Part shown: piece by piece, positions 31,569 through 44,600 of the stretch
Layout: every line of letters begins with the position of its first letter
Numbering within the stretch: position 1 is the first letter of the stretch
From: Lepisosteus oculatus
Taxonomy: Eukaryota > Chordata > Actinopteri > Semionotiformes > Lepisosteidae
Length of the DNA: 64,000 nucleotides
Direction: 5' to 3'
NCBI RefSeq assembly: GCF_040954835.1
Contig: NC_090698.1
Location: forward strand, 866,501-930,500
Made by a program: the position numbers and the translations under genes
The notes under the pieces: model-generated
Databases searched by the model: none
The model's input: only the letters and a program-made list of their open reading frames with translations
Told to the model about the DNA's origin: nothing

Positions 31569-34500
31569 TAACGTAAGTATCAGTCCTCACTGTGATATTA
31601 ATGCAGACTGAAGACCACACCATGGTTTGATCTGCATTCCTATTTCGCAAAACAGCAAAGAAAAACAACAAATGATGCCTGGAGTGAGAGGATCTCAGAG
31701 GATTGATAACTACAGCTGGATTAAATGTTCAAAATTGAAGAGGTTTAGCTGCTTTGCATTGTACAGTTATGACAGTTGCCTGAGACAAGGAATCTTTCTC
31801 ATTGCTCTTCTGCTCTTTCTAAAGCTGTAATGTCTTTTCTGTGTGTGTTACCCAGATCAGCTATGCTTAGCTATGCTAAGTCACACACCTGAGATGCAGT
31901 AAAGCTATGCGTCTCTGAGGAAAAAAGTTTCCAGAAAAAGAATCAGCCAGACTCTGGCTAACAGGGGCTCAATCTTCCCCCTGAGAGGTCCTTCTGGGGA
32001 TCAGCATGGCTGAGGTTCACCTGACGAGTCGAGCTGTGGAGCAGGAATCGCTGATGCTCTAGTCAGCTGCAGAGCCTTGAACAGAATCCCTGCTCTCATG
32101 TCGCCCATTGTGATTGATAGGAGTACACCCAGATCTGTAGACCCAGGAGGCCAACAGCACTTCTGAACTAACATCCTGAGCCACCTGGCACTCTGAGGTT
32201 TTCTGGAAGCATTTTGTCTGGTTTATTTTTCCATTACGCAAATGCCTTGTCTCAATCCTTCAGGCAAAGCTAGGGGAAGATGTGAGCTACCCTGCATCCA
32301 TTTCAAGAAGACAAAACAAAATCTATTCAGTTGCAAGAATCTCTGCAAGTACTCCAAACACAGTACACCAGCCATCTGGACCTATGAAGGATTATCATCA
32401 GACAGGGGCATCAAGAAATACCCACGTATGGAAGTGACATGGAATTAAGACGTGATTCTTAAGGTTTCTGTGACTTGTAAAAGACCTACTACATTATAAA
32501 GAGCACTCCCTTAAAAAAGTGACATGGTTTTCCACAATGAGTTTGTGTCTATGGTACAACAATAAGACTGTGTCTGTGCCTGCTCCATTTTGTGCCTGGT
32601 GTTTTTGTCACAGCTTCATTGCCTCTGTCTCAGATTATTTGATCTTTTTTTCAGCTCTGCAGAAACAATGCTATCAAAATGATCTCCTCATTTCAGAGCT
32701 ACTTGCTAAGTTATTTTAATGAAACGCAGAATTTAATTTTAAAAACAGGAAACAAAGACTGTTTGAAAGTGATACTGTGTTCTCCTGTGCTGAATGCCAC
32801 CCTGGTTGCTGTATTTCCCATTCCTGTTTGTTACTAATGCTTTAAGAAAACAACAGCTCGCTGTTCTGTGTGCTGGCCAGAGCAGCTGCAGTCACCTGGA
32901 CTGCTGGTTCTGTTTACTAGATCAACCAGTAAACACATGGGCTACCAAACCCCTCTCGTTCATGCTGTATGTAAGAGCCGCGGTAAAGACACAGATGTCC
33001 TTTTGTGCATCCTGCAAGGGGTCTGCAGTGTGAGGATGCGACCAGCTGCTTGTCCTTTCTAGGAAAAAACAAGTGGCAAAATTCAGGATTAGTTTAAACT
33101 GATCTGTAAAGTAAACAACAGTGCCTTAGATAACTAATATTTCTTTATTACTGAAAACAAGAAATACTACTTCAGATATGTGTGAAAATAAGTTTCTTAT
33201 ATAATCTTAAAAAAAAGATTATTCTTCTTAATTCACTTTTCTTGCAGTTACTTATTGTTGCAAATCTGCATTCTTTTAGTAACAGATGTGCCTTAGACAC
33301 AGCAGCAGCACTGAGCCCCAGATGGCTTCACCATGTCAGTGTCAGAAACCTCAGCTGTGTGAACTCATTTGGACAACTATGGGTGATGTGATAACAGAGC
33401 ACCAGCCCTGCTGCTGTGATTCACGGCAACAGACATCAGCACAGGTCCTGCCGGTGAAAACATACAATGTAATTAGCTTCTGCCTTCAAGGTTTCATTTT
33501 GCAAAGAAATTTAACAAAAAATGAATTTCTTAGCTGTAAAGGCAGAAAAGCAATAACAAACACCTTAGGCACAGGTCTCCCAACCCAGCACAGCAACTCT
33601 CCGCACAGCAACAGGGCTATTGCACTGCCTGAAATTGAACTGGAAATATTGTACAACCTAGTGGAAAACACACACTGCCTTGCCAAAGCCCGTCTTACTA
33701 CCTGCAGAAGCCCAGGACATTATTCAATATTGCCCCACACAGTCTGACCAGTCGGTGTCCAACATATCTGCAGGGGCTCTGTAACATTACGTTCCAAGTG
33801 ACAACAAGTTTCCCTGTGGCTGGTCGAAAGAATAGGGGTGCAAAGCATTTAGCTCTGCTCAAATTCCAAATTCATTTCAACCTTTCCCAGCCTGGTCTGT
33901 GCAAAGCAAGTCCTCTCTGGATCAACTGACTCAGTGAATCCTCTCCTCTCCACCTGGAGGGTGACATCAGGGTACCTCCCTGCCTGCACTCTGCTTCCCA
34001 AACAGTTTCAGTGTATGAAAACCCCTGGACATGAAAACCACAAAATTGGGTTCAAAGGTAAATGTGCATCAACATCAAATCTGTCTCCACTCTGCTAGCA
34101 ATCAAACTGTAATTAACTACTGGGGGAGTAAAGGTCTGATTTCCTTTACATGCTGAATCACTGAGATTCCAGGTTGCAAGGCCTTATGGAGTGAATTTCC
34201 TTTTATTTCCTAGCTCTGAGACTCAGAGAAGAGCAGGGGAAAAGCCTACAAATGCTGTGATGTACTGTGCACAGTAGTAGGGATTTAGGTCAGATTCCTT
34301 TTCAGAAACGGGTTTTGGGGATCTTGAAACATTGAGCTAAAGGGAACCAAGCAAGGAAGGTCTTCATGTTGTTGATCTGCACTTGTAGAACAGACAAGAG
34401 AACACCTGTAGGAACTGCAGCACAGGGGGCTAGGATATGGGATGGGAAATTCCCCAGCTCCCACAGACATGGAAAAGTTAACCCACAATGGACACATGCA

Positions 34501-35837
34501 GAATTGATCAGATGAGGTGTTTACTGATCACCTCTTACAATATGGCACACTGTGTGTGGAAATTGGAGCTTGCAGCTCCACACCTGCTTGGAAACATTTT
34601 ACTTTATAGTGGGCTAATGAGGGGCTGAACCACTGCTTGTGCAGAGTCCCAGTGTGAGCCACAATGTCACTGTGGGCCTCCAGAGGGTGGTCCGCATTCC
34701 CCCTGGGGTACTCTGAGCACCACAGCAGTGACCCTGGTTGCCCAACCAGCAATCTTTTCAGCAGAAAGGAGAGGATACTGTGCATTCCTAACTTCACACA
34801 AACAGATAACAACAGAAGGGATGGAAGAGTGCTGTTCTTCAGAAGCCACAGATGGGATGTAGACCTAAGACATGGCACAGAGGAGAGCTAACGAGTGATC
34901 AAGCCTCACCCCACTACTCAGGACTGAACTCGAGCCCAGACCCTTCCTGAGACACTGAGCACATTTTTATTTCTTCATCTGACCCTCCTTGCACTGCAGC
35001 CTGATTACAAATCATTTAATTATATCCCTGATCATCCCCATTTATCATTCCATAATCACTTCATGGAGCCTGTGCAAATTAGCTGCCCACAGTCCATTAT
35101 TGTTAACTTACAGGGGGAGGACCTTTTAATTTCCTCCTAGAAAAATGTAATTGTGGCAGCACACAATGAACAGACGCCTAATCTAATTATCGTTAACAGA
35201 TCACCAGCTTTAGCACTGATCTGGCTGATTCAAGACTGCTGGGGCATGGTGCCCATGTTCAATGTGTCATTAGCATGGCTCTGGATTTGCAGAGCAAGAG
35301 AAGTCAATGTGACTTTTCTGGTGTGGTGTGAAGCTGCTCTGGCTTCTCTGTGGTGGAAAGGCAGAGAGCAGAGATAAGAGAGCAGGGAAGACAAAGAGCT
35401 TGTAACTGTACTTGGCAAACCACGGACTGAATCATCAAAGCCTTTTGAAGACCCACCCCAGTGATTTCCGGAGATCTGCATGGCTCTGACAACCTAATAA
35501 ACAACACGACACGCCACTGAAGATCCTAAGAAAACTGTAACGAGGCAAAGCGAGGGCGAAGCACACAGGTGTAGAAGGCAGCAGTGACAATGGTCAAGCA
35601 TGAAGTTGGGAGGAATGTTGGAAAATCTAAAAAATAATTTGGACTTTTTTTGAGTGGGAACTTCTGTCAGTGTTTAATATAGACAACAGGGGTCCTTGAT
35701 CTTGATTTTTTCCATAAGCTCTAAGCAAGCAGGGACAGGCGTATGGGATAATCAGACTTCAACAAAGCATTCAAAGGGCATAGAGTTCAGAGTGTGATAC
35801 AGACCACTTCATTCACAAATTAGCTATGATGCCGTCT
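31569..35837. other. Intergenic, no gene recognised
   Basis: AT-rich sequence between the two L2-type copies. All open frames are short and none shows a familiar domain. No RNA gene or repeat family was recognised with confidence. Confidence 0.45.
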
Positions 35838-35903
<66 letters not shown>

Positions 35904-37285
35904 CTTTATTTTATATAGCACCTTTAAAGGTGGCTTCTCAAAGCGCTTTACAGAATGACAACAACAATAATTAAAAAGAATACACAAGATAAAACACAAT
36001 TACAATATACAGTATAGAGGAGACTGTGGATGGTGGTACTAAGAAAAGCAGAGGGATGAAGAATGGAACCAGTTAAGTAAAGGCTTTTCTGAACAAGAGG
36101 GTTTTGAGTCTGGATTTGGAGGAGTTTAGAGAAGGTGACTCTCTAATATCCTTGGGCAAAGAGTTCCAGTCTGGGGGCATAACAGGAGAAGGCCCTGTCA
36201 CCCATACAATGTAGACGGGCTTGGGGGACAGTAAGGAGACCAGAATTAGAAGAGCGAAGGTTGCGAGGTGGGGAGTAGGGCAATAATAGTTCAGACAGGT
36301 ACTGAGGTGCCAAGCCATGCAGAGCCTTATAGGTGAGCGTGAGGATTTTAAAGTCCACACAGAATTTGACAGGAAGCCAGTGCAAGGACTCCAGGATAGG
36401 AGTAATGTGATCATTTGCACTAGACCTGGTCAGGATTCTGGCTGCTGAATTTTGGACATACTGCAGTTTTTTCAGAGTAGATTTAGATACCCCAGCGAGT
36501 AGAGCATTACAGTAGTCAATTCGAGAGAACACAACTGTGTTGATCAGCTTTTCAGCCACAGTTAGTGATAACATAGGGCATAGTCTAGCGATATTTCTGA
36601 GGTGAAAAAAAGATGTTTTGACAGTATGCTGCACATGGGGGTCGAATGTTAAGCCAGAATCAAATATAAACCCAAGGTTTTTCAATTTAGATTGAAGCTC
36701 AAGTAGAGAACCATCTACAGATAGGGTTACAGGACTGGCTTTACGAAGTTGATGGGGGGTGCCAATAAGCATGACTTCAGTCTTGTCGCAGTTAAGATGA
36801 ATGAAGTTTTGAGTCATCCAAATTTTTATGCTAGAGATGCAATTAGATAGAACAGAGACAGCCACATCAGTGTCAGGTTTGGTATGGATGTATATTTGAG
36901 TATCGTCAGTGAAGAAATGAAAGCTGAGGCCATGTGATCTTAAAAGATGACCAAGTGGAAACATGTAAATCCTGAAGACCAAGGGGCCCAGTATTGAGCC
37001 CTGAGGAACACCAGACTTAACAAGACCAACTTCAGACCTGTACCCACTGAGACAAAGTGTCAGTGATCAGTGAGGTAAGATTTGAACCATTTGAGGGCAG
37101 TGTCAGAAACTCCAAACACAGCCTCAAGACGAGAAAGTAGGATGTTATGGTCAACAGTGTCAAAAGCAGCACTGAGATCAAGAAGTATGAGTATAGAAAG
37201 AGAACCAGAATCAGAAGCTATTAGAAGATCGTTAAGCACTTTGACCAGGGCAGTTTCGGTGCTGTGAAGTCTTATGTAATGGAAT
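35838..37285 (-). mobile_element. 5'-truncated L2-type LINE, copy 2
   Basis: Longer copy of the same family and orientation as 30599-31568. Reading leftward from 37285 on the minus strand it gives [37 protein letters not shown] with frame breaks, FTDDTQIYIH (in place of the usual YADDTQ), and the same C-terminal blocks. Its 3' tail is a (TAA) run of about 20 units at 35840-35901. GTCTTAT occurs at both ends (35834-35840 and about 37269-37275) and may be a target-site duplication. It is inactive. Confidence 0.85.
35840..35901. repeat. (TAA)n microsatellite, LINE tail
   Basis: About 20 perfect ATA/TAA units forming the 3' tail of the minus-strand L2-type element. Likely variable in length. Confidence 0.9.
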
Positions 37286-37379
37286 CAGGGACGTGGGTGA
37301 GTGAGGAAATGCCAGTATTGTTTCAGTGTTCTTAAACAGTCAAAACAGAAGGAAGAAAACACAAGTGAGAGAACAATTA

Positions 37380-37990
37380 GGGAATAATTACACACTGATG
37401 TTCATAATTCATTTCAATAATCAAGATTCTGGTATGGTTCGTGAAATTTGCAGGTGATGCCAAAGTAAGAGAATTAGCAAACACTGTAGAAGCTGCATAG
37501 GAAATCTTTAGATCTTATGATTCATGACTGTGACACGTGTGGATGATTTAATGTAGACAAGAGCGAAATGCTGTATTCAGGTAACTAGAGTGAACTATTA
37601 ATACAAAATGGGAAACAATGAACTTGAAGAAGCTACACATGAATAAGACTTAGGGTATTCATGTCCACACTTGACTTTCATCTTCTGTCTTTTTATTGCT
37701 TTCTTGGAGGGTACAATGTTAGGATGTACAGTACAGTCCAAATTGTAAAGTTTAAATCAGGGGCTGTTATGATAAGAGTGTACAACACACTAGTAAGACC
37801 TCAGTCAGAACATTGTGCTCAGCTTTGGTCACCACATTACAAACAAGAAACTGCTGCTCTGGAATCAATTAACTAAATATGAGACCTGGGGTTAAAGGAA
37901 CATCCTACTGACAGGTTAAACAAACTGAAACATTTTAGTCTTGAGCAGAAAAAACTCAAGGTCCTTATTCAAGTATTCAAAATCCTCACT
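37380..37990 (+). mobile_element. CR1-like LINE relic
   Basis: Plus-strand decayed reverse-transcriptase sequence: KFAGDAKVREL near 37450, then VYNTLVRPQSEHCAQLWSPH at about 37778-37836, the CR1-type LVRPxLEYCxxxWxP block. It is directly next to L2 copy 2 and broken by several stops. Confidence 0.7.
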
Positions 37991-39394
37991 TGCACTGGTT
38001 GTACAGTATGTGTGTGTCTGTGTATGTTCCCATTAGAAAAAACTAAATTCCTCATTGGCCAGAAGAAATAATCATTTTGACCAGGTTTGCACACTACGGA
38101 TTCAAGTAAAGTGACTTGGAGCTCAGGCTGAGGTTTGGCCTTCAGTGTCGCACCCAGGGGAGCAGCAGGGCACGGCACCTGACAGGAAGCCAGCTGAGGC
38201 CGTCCATTAGAGCACTCGGGCCTCTGAATCACCACAGAACCGGGATATCAGTGCTGCGGAGCTGTGAACAGTTTTAGTGACGCTGGATCGATGTGGCCTG
38301 AGCTGACCCGGACGAGCGCCCCCCCCCACAGTGCCGGCAGCTGCGCTCTGTTTGTGTTGCTGCCCTGTGGAGTTTACAGCTGCAGCCATCAAGCCCACTT
38401 AGAGAGCTGCTGTGAGGCTCCGAGCGGCTGCCGTGCTGTCAGGAAAGAGAATCATCCTGTATTTGGGCAATGTTTATTCGACATTGCCCGCAGGCCTCGT
38501 GCTGGCAGCGCCGAGCGCACAGAAAGCTGGTTCGAGTTACTGTGTTTAATCGTCACTCCACCAAGAGAAATGTTTCTTAATGGGAGATAAATCTATAAAT
38601 ACACAGTTCTGACACCCCCGTCCCACATAAATCTCTGTGCTCTCAGTTCATGGGACTAAACTGCTGCCTTCTTGCATGAGAAACAAGGGATTCATTTATT
38701 AATGTTCTTATCAAAGGGAGACTAAATATACTACTGTAAGTATAAACTAAAAAACAGATGAGTGCAACATTATCATGCTCTGAAAATGAAAACGATTTCC
38801 TAGTGCAATTGTGAGCCGTTTCATATCGATGGCTCCCTGTCGTTGTCCAGTATCGGTTCCAGGAGGGTCTCCCCTGGACAGGCCAGATCACCACCTGTAC
38901 TGCCTCAGAGGAGCAGCTGAACACATGGGCCTGTGGGGGGAGGGAGGATGGTGCAGGACTAGTCTGCTGGAGGCTCAGGGTGCGAGATGTGATCTGAGGT
39001 TGATTGTACTCATGCAGCGAAAACAGCTGAGCTTGTGCCACAGATGACAGCCTTCTCTTCACATCGGTGAAAATCTTGAGACTTCAGAAATATTATCACA
39101 CTATTGTTCAGGGCTTTTCTCTTCACTTAGTATTCATTATGAAACCTCAAAATCAGTGCAGTTTTCCAAATGTTTTCACAGTTTGTAATCAGGCCCTGTG
39201 TCCATGCACCAGGCCGGGCTCTGCTCGTGAGCTCCACCTTTTATCATGGTCGTATAATGTCTGTCAAAGCAGCTCAGTGGAACAGACAAGGTACAGGACA
39301 CTCACAATGTTAAAAAATACTCTCATTGATGCTGTGTTATATGGAGCAACATACATACAGACTAGACCATGGGAAATTGGCTTCCATTGCCAGC
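37991..39394. other. Intergenic, no gene recognised
   Basis: Mixed-composition spacer. GC-richer stretch at 38100-38560 has open frames with no recognisable domain. Confidence 0.4.
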
Positions 39395-39830
39395 AGTCAT
39401 ATCACCCTGCACCTCCCAGCTGGCAGCCCCGCTGAAGCCCAGCAGTGTGAGCCTGGCCAGTACCTGGATGGGAGACTCCTGGGAAAGCTGAGGCTGCTGC
39501 TGGAAGAGGTGCTAGTGGGGCCAGCAGGGGGCCCTCATCCTGCGGTCTGTGTTGGTCCCTAAAAACCGAGGTCCTGACTCTTTGTGGTCATTAAAACTCC
39601 CAGCACGTTTCTCGAAAAGAGTAGGGGTGTAACCCTGGTGTCCTGGGCAAATTTCCCATTGGCCCTTACCAATCGTGGCCTCCTAATAATCCCCATCTCT
39701 GAACTGACTTCATCACTCTGATATCTGATGTGTGGTGAGAGTACTGGCGCACTATGGCTGCCGCTTTGAGTGGTGTGTGCAGAAAAGCGCTATACAAGTG
39801 TATGCAATTATTAATTATTATTATAGAAAA
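39395..39830 (+). mobile_element. 5S rRNA-derived SINE
   Basis: The head at 39395-39505 matches 5S rRNA: ATCACCCTGCAC, GCTGAAGCCCAGCAG and GCCAGTACCTGGATGGGAGA, the last being the 5S internal promoter (box C). The body contains AAGAGTAGGGGTGTAACCC, TTGGCCCTTACCAATCG and GTGGCCTCCTAATAATCCCC, phrases recalled from fish SINE3-type elements. The tail ends in AAGCGCTATACAAGTGTATG plus a TTA-rich run. Confidence 0.8.
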
Positions 39831-41389
39831 TTACAGAACTACAGCACCAGGGGTACTAATATCACTGCGTGCACCAGAGGGCACACAGCCCTTTTCCAGG
39901 CTATTGGACTGGGGCAGTGTCCTCATGCGGTTGCTGTCTTTGTCCCCTTTGTTCTATGGCTTCCATGGCTGCACAGTATTCACATTACAACTGTCTTATA
40001 AGCACCTGCTGCATTCCACTGTCACTCCACTGGCATTCGTATGAAAGACTTAAGGAGAGCAGTCTTGGAGCTGAAGCTGAAAGTCACTCATCAACTCCAG
40101 GCCAGCTGGAGAGGGAAATCTCTAAAATAACTGAGCTCCTATGTGCAGTGAACTACAATCACACACGTGGAAGTGATTTCTCACTTGTTTGCATTAGGGA
40201 GCTGGTGGATGATTAATTCAGGGGAATTAAATGGATCGTTAGTTCCTGCCCACTGCCCCCTCAACACCGCAGTGGCACCGAAAGGATGCTGGGGAATTCC
40301 GTGCTTTTCGTGCATGGATGTCGTTCATTAATCAGGAATTTTCCACCAAAACAAATCCTGACCCTTGTTCTGTTTAAGAAAAAGCCAGTTCTTGCCTTTA
40401 GGCTCCAGTCCCATGCCCTGCAATCGAAAGCACTTTGGGGAGACTCCGGTCAAAGGTCTCAGCCTCCTGGGGAAAGACCCGGAGTTCGGTCAGTGCTCCA
40501 GGCTCCTCTCTTCAGCAGCAGCACACAGGGAGACCGGGAGCAAACTCAAGGGCTGCTTTTCCTGAGGATTCACCTGGAATCCTTCGAAAGCTGCGGGTGT
40601 AAATGTTTCTGGTTCTGCTGCACCCAGTCTCTAAACCACCTTTAAATTTCCCTTCCTTACAAGTAACAGGGACCTGCCAAGGGCACCTTCCACAGTGGAA
40701 AGAAAGCTCACTGTAACCAGGACACGAATCGTTCTGTCTTACTGTCTCTCTCTTTCTCACAAACACTCTGCAGCAGACCAGCTCTGTTCAAATCACTCAG
40801 TTTAAGTGCAGCTTCAATCACTTGCTTTTTTAAAAAAAACCTTCTTCATTACTCTTCTCTTCATGAGGTCTTCTCATGCTGCGCTCATTTCTGACTGAGC
40901 GATCTGGAATGGAACAGCTCACAGACCCAATAGTGCAGCACACTGCCAGAAGCTGAGCTACACTGCTCATCTTTTCCCAAAAATAAAAATGAAAATCAAC
41001 AACAAAATATGCACATCTGTAGGTGCTTCCTGCCTGAGAAGGGCCAGCCAACCCCAGACAGCGCTAGTTGTTCTTGTTAAATATTATTCTTAGACATGCT
41101 GTGCTTGGCAGATCCGATCAGGTTTCATGTGTGTGGGTGTGAGTGAGGGTGTGACTAAAAGAGGCCCAAGAGAACAAGAAGTGTCCAACAGAACTGAAAC
41201 TCCCAGCTTCCTCTTGGCTCTGTCAAGCAACAGCAGCATCCTTCAGCAGACCGGCAACGCAAGACTGACCTCACTTGACCCTCTTGACAAAATATACAGC
41301 AATACCAAGGACACATGCCATAGCAATCGTGTTGCACAGGCTGACAATTTTTATAAACCATCACAGAGAACTAAACCTGGAATTAATAT
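39831..41389. other. Intergenic, no gene recognised
   Basis: No coding or RNA signal was recognised; open frames are short and unlike known proteins. Confidence 0.4.
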
Positions 41390-41603
41390 TGTAACGCTTA
41401 CGGCCGACAGGCACTGTGTAAGAGCCGGCGTACCAGAGCAGGTGACGTCACCGCCCTTCCCTGTGATAGCAGGACTACAGCTACTAGGCTGTAGAGAGAT
41501 CTCTCTTTAGCTCACCGGGCTGGGTCCCTGCTGAGTGACGCGGGAGTCCCGGGTTCGAGCCCCCGACGGTGGAGGGCCGACCTAATGCCCCCGTTGCGTT
41601 ACA
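41390..41603 (+). mobile_element. Short TIR element with tRNA-like promoter, copy B
   Basis: 214 bp bounded by TGTAACGC and GCGTTACA, perfect 8-bp inverted ends. Inside it, TAGCTCACCGGGCTGG (about 41508) resembles a tRNA A box and GGTTCGAGCCC (41552-41562) is a good B box. TGACGTCACCGCCC is shared with copy A. No coding capacity. The flanks ATAT and TTAT do not give a clear duplication. Confidence 0.65.
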
Positions 41604-44600
41604 TTATGATGTGTAGGGAAGGACATCACAGGTGCAAAGAAAATAACTATTTTTGGAAAATAGCACAAAGGCTTGAATTTGATTTCTTTAAAAATTACAC
41701 AATTCTTTGTTAACATTTTTGTGCAAGAAAAGAAAGTCCAGACATATCTAAAGGAAAGGGGAACTAAAGAAAATCCTTTCATGACATGATTTGTTTCTTT
41801 AAAGAAAGGGTATGTGATTGCAGAGACAATAAAATATAATTATTCAAACTCAATGCCAGATTGCCGCAGGGATTCAGATGTGTCACATCATGAGCTGCTC
41901 ATGCTCTGACTGTCTGCCTTGTGCTGAAGGTACTGTGGCCACCAGGCGTGAGTCAGGGGCTGGTCAGTGGGACACCAGGAGGTCTGTCTAGGCAGGTGGT
42001 GATCCATACACAGCCCTGAGCGATGAACATGGTACCAGGCAAACGTCTGCTTCTGCACTAACTCCGGCCCTACATGTACCCGGGATTGCTGAAGCTGAAT
42101 CCAAAGATCCCACTGCCTGGAGCCCCAGCAGATTCGCCAAGTGAACCAGGTTTTTAACAGCAGTAAGGCACTGCAATTCCAGGAGAAGGGTGGAGCAGGC
42201 AGAGCTTGGCTGATAATACTCAGTGCTGTGAAACAGCACAGAAACAGGAAAAAATAAAAGGCTTTTTCTTTTGCATTAGCTTTCCTTTCTGTGAAACAGG
42301 GCTGAATGGGAGTGCACAGCAGTGCGTATTCAGTTTCACGTGCACTTCTAAGTTTGTGTGTACACCTTTCAGACTCTTTAAGTTTAGTACATGGTATCTG
42401 TTAAGCATGCTGCTGCCTGCCCTTTCAGACAGAGAACTACTGCAGTTCTCTGGGCTTTTGTGAATCAGAACTGCTTAGCAGCTGCTTTCTAGTCTTCAAC
42501 ACATACGACCTTGTGCACACATGCGAGCTGCATCTTCCGTGCTGCAAATATTCACAAACCAAGGGACATGACACTAGTCCTGTACCAAAATCATTCATCA
42601 GTTCATTTCAGCTGCAGTTAGATCTATGTACTGTATCACAGGACTTGTAGTCAATTATTAATGTGGCCCATCAACACAGGAAGCGATTACATGAACATAA
42701 AGCCTACTCATGCAATTTCAGGCATTTTGCCTGCTGGAGTGTTACTAGTTTGCTGCTCTCCACAGGTGCCAGGGGCCCTGATGTGTAATTTAAAGCAGCC
42801 AGATCTGCACATCGAGCTTTAGCTCCGCCTCACAGAGGGTCTAGATGCCATCATGCAGGCATGAACAGGGTCTTCAGTCCTGCTGCACGATTTGCACTGC
42901 TCATCTACTTTCTTTCCTGTAGAACCAGCAGTGTGAAGGAACTGCAGCATCAACAATCCTCAGTACACACTCAATATTGTTGACTCAATATGTAAAAGGG
43001 CTACAGCCATTCATTTACTTGGGAAATCACAGAGCTGTGACAGCCCGGTGCAGCAGGTTTCAAGAAATCTGGGTAAAAAGTGAAGTAATCCCTGTAAAAT
43101 GCACAGGGTTGTTATTTTTAAACGTACACCTCCTCAAGACAAGCAGTGAGGCAAAGTGAGAGCTCAGTGATCTCGGCCTGCCCTTTCAGAGCTGTCACTG
43201 CTGAACAATTCAGTAAATAATCCTGTCATCTTCCCCTCTGCCACAGCAGATAAACACAGTTTTTACCATGCTTCACTGTGCTTCACTGTGCTTTTACCAG
43301 CGCATGCCACACTAGCCCATGACTGTGCTTTCACTTGTCTACGACGACTCAGTTGACCAGGCTGAAGTCCTGTCCTGACGCAGTGAGACTCGTCTTGAGA
43401 GCTGGAAGAAGCCCCAGCTCAAGGCTGCCGAACTATGAAAGTGCTTCAAAGACCAACCGTGCAGCAGGACTCCAGAGCTCCGGGACTCCAGGACGAGAGT
43501 CTGATGCCCACCTCCAGCGCTGGAGAGAAACCAGCGAGCGAACTGGGGGGAAGTCTTTTTCCCTTCTCTCCCAGGAGGTTAAATGCCATAAGAAAAGGAG
43601 CTGAAAATCGCTCCGGGTGTTCTGGCACAGTTAAAGCTCTGCCCTGCTGTTCTGTCACCAGTAAATGAATTGTACCAGCACGGTGCTCCAAAAATAACCC
43701 CTCTAACAAATAATGAAGCTTTGATTGCCCTTCTTTTCCAGTCTCTGCTTATACAGATCTGTCAGGAGCATCAATTACTCTCCTCCTGTTTGTGTCACAT
43801 TTTTTAAAAAATAATGCTTTTCCTCCTTTCCACTGAGCTCCTGCTGCGGCCCCAGGCTGTGACTCTGCGTGCTTTGGCAGATGAAGATGGCTGTTTGGTG
43901 AGCAGAGGGCTCTCAGTGAGGGGCGATAACTGGGACTGGGCTCAACTCAGTCGAACCCATTCAGCCGCCCTTGTCTCTGGACGTGGGTATGACTCCAGGA
44001 TGCGGTGCCTTCCCACCTGCTCACTATAAAGAGCCTGTCTGCTCAGGCCCATGGCAGGCTCCTGGCCCGTGCTGGGGCATCAGGACCTCAGGCTTCAGCA
44101 CCCCAAGGAACCGAGAGCTGAGGCAGGGGGCCACGCAGTCACCATTGAATTCCACTTTTGGACACGGGGCCCTCTTGCACTGCAAACCCAGGACATTTAT
44201 AGAAAAGTGATCTGCCTTCACAACTTTCAAATGCACTGTTTAACAGACCCCTGCACGCACTCCTGTCTCAGTAAATACAGAACTGTGTGTTTAATCTGCT
44301 TTATATATAATGTCGACACTTTCTTGTGGATATCTGTACATTTTCCTATTTATTTGGGTTTCACAGGTTTCTGGAGTACACACAGCCAGCATTATACTAC
44401 TGTGCAATGGGTGGCCATACCACAGAGAGAGCATGGCTACAGCGAGAGACCAGCTGGAGCAGACACAAGCATGGCCTGACGTAGACGCTCACGCAGATGG
44501 CAGATACTGTGCTGTATTTACACCGCAGGCCCAGAGATGTTAAGTTTTGCGGTTTTAGCGCCATGTTCAGATCTGATAATTCACTGACCACTGCACATCA

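Noticed and set aside
41500-41570. tRNA gene
   Set aside because: A and B boxes are present but no cloverleaf could be folded, and the segment sits inside a repeated element; treated as a mobile-element promoter.
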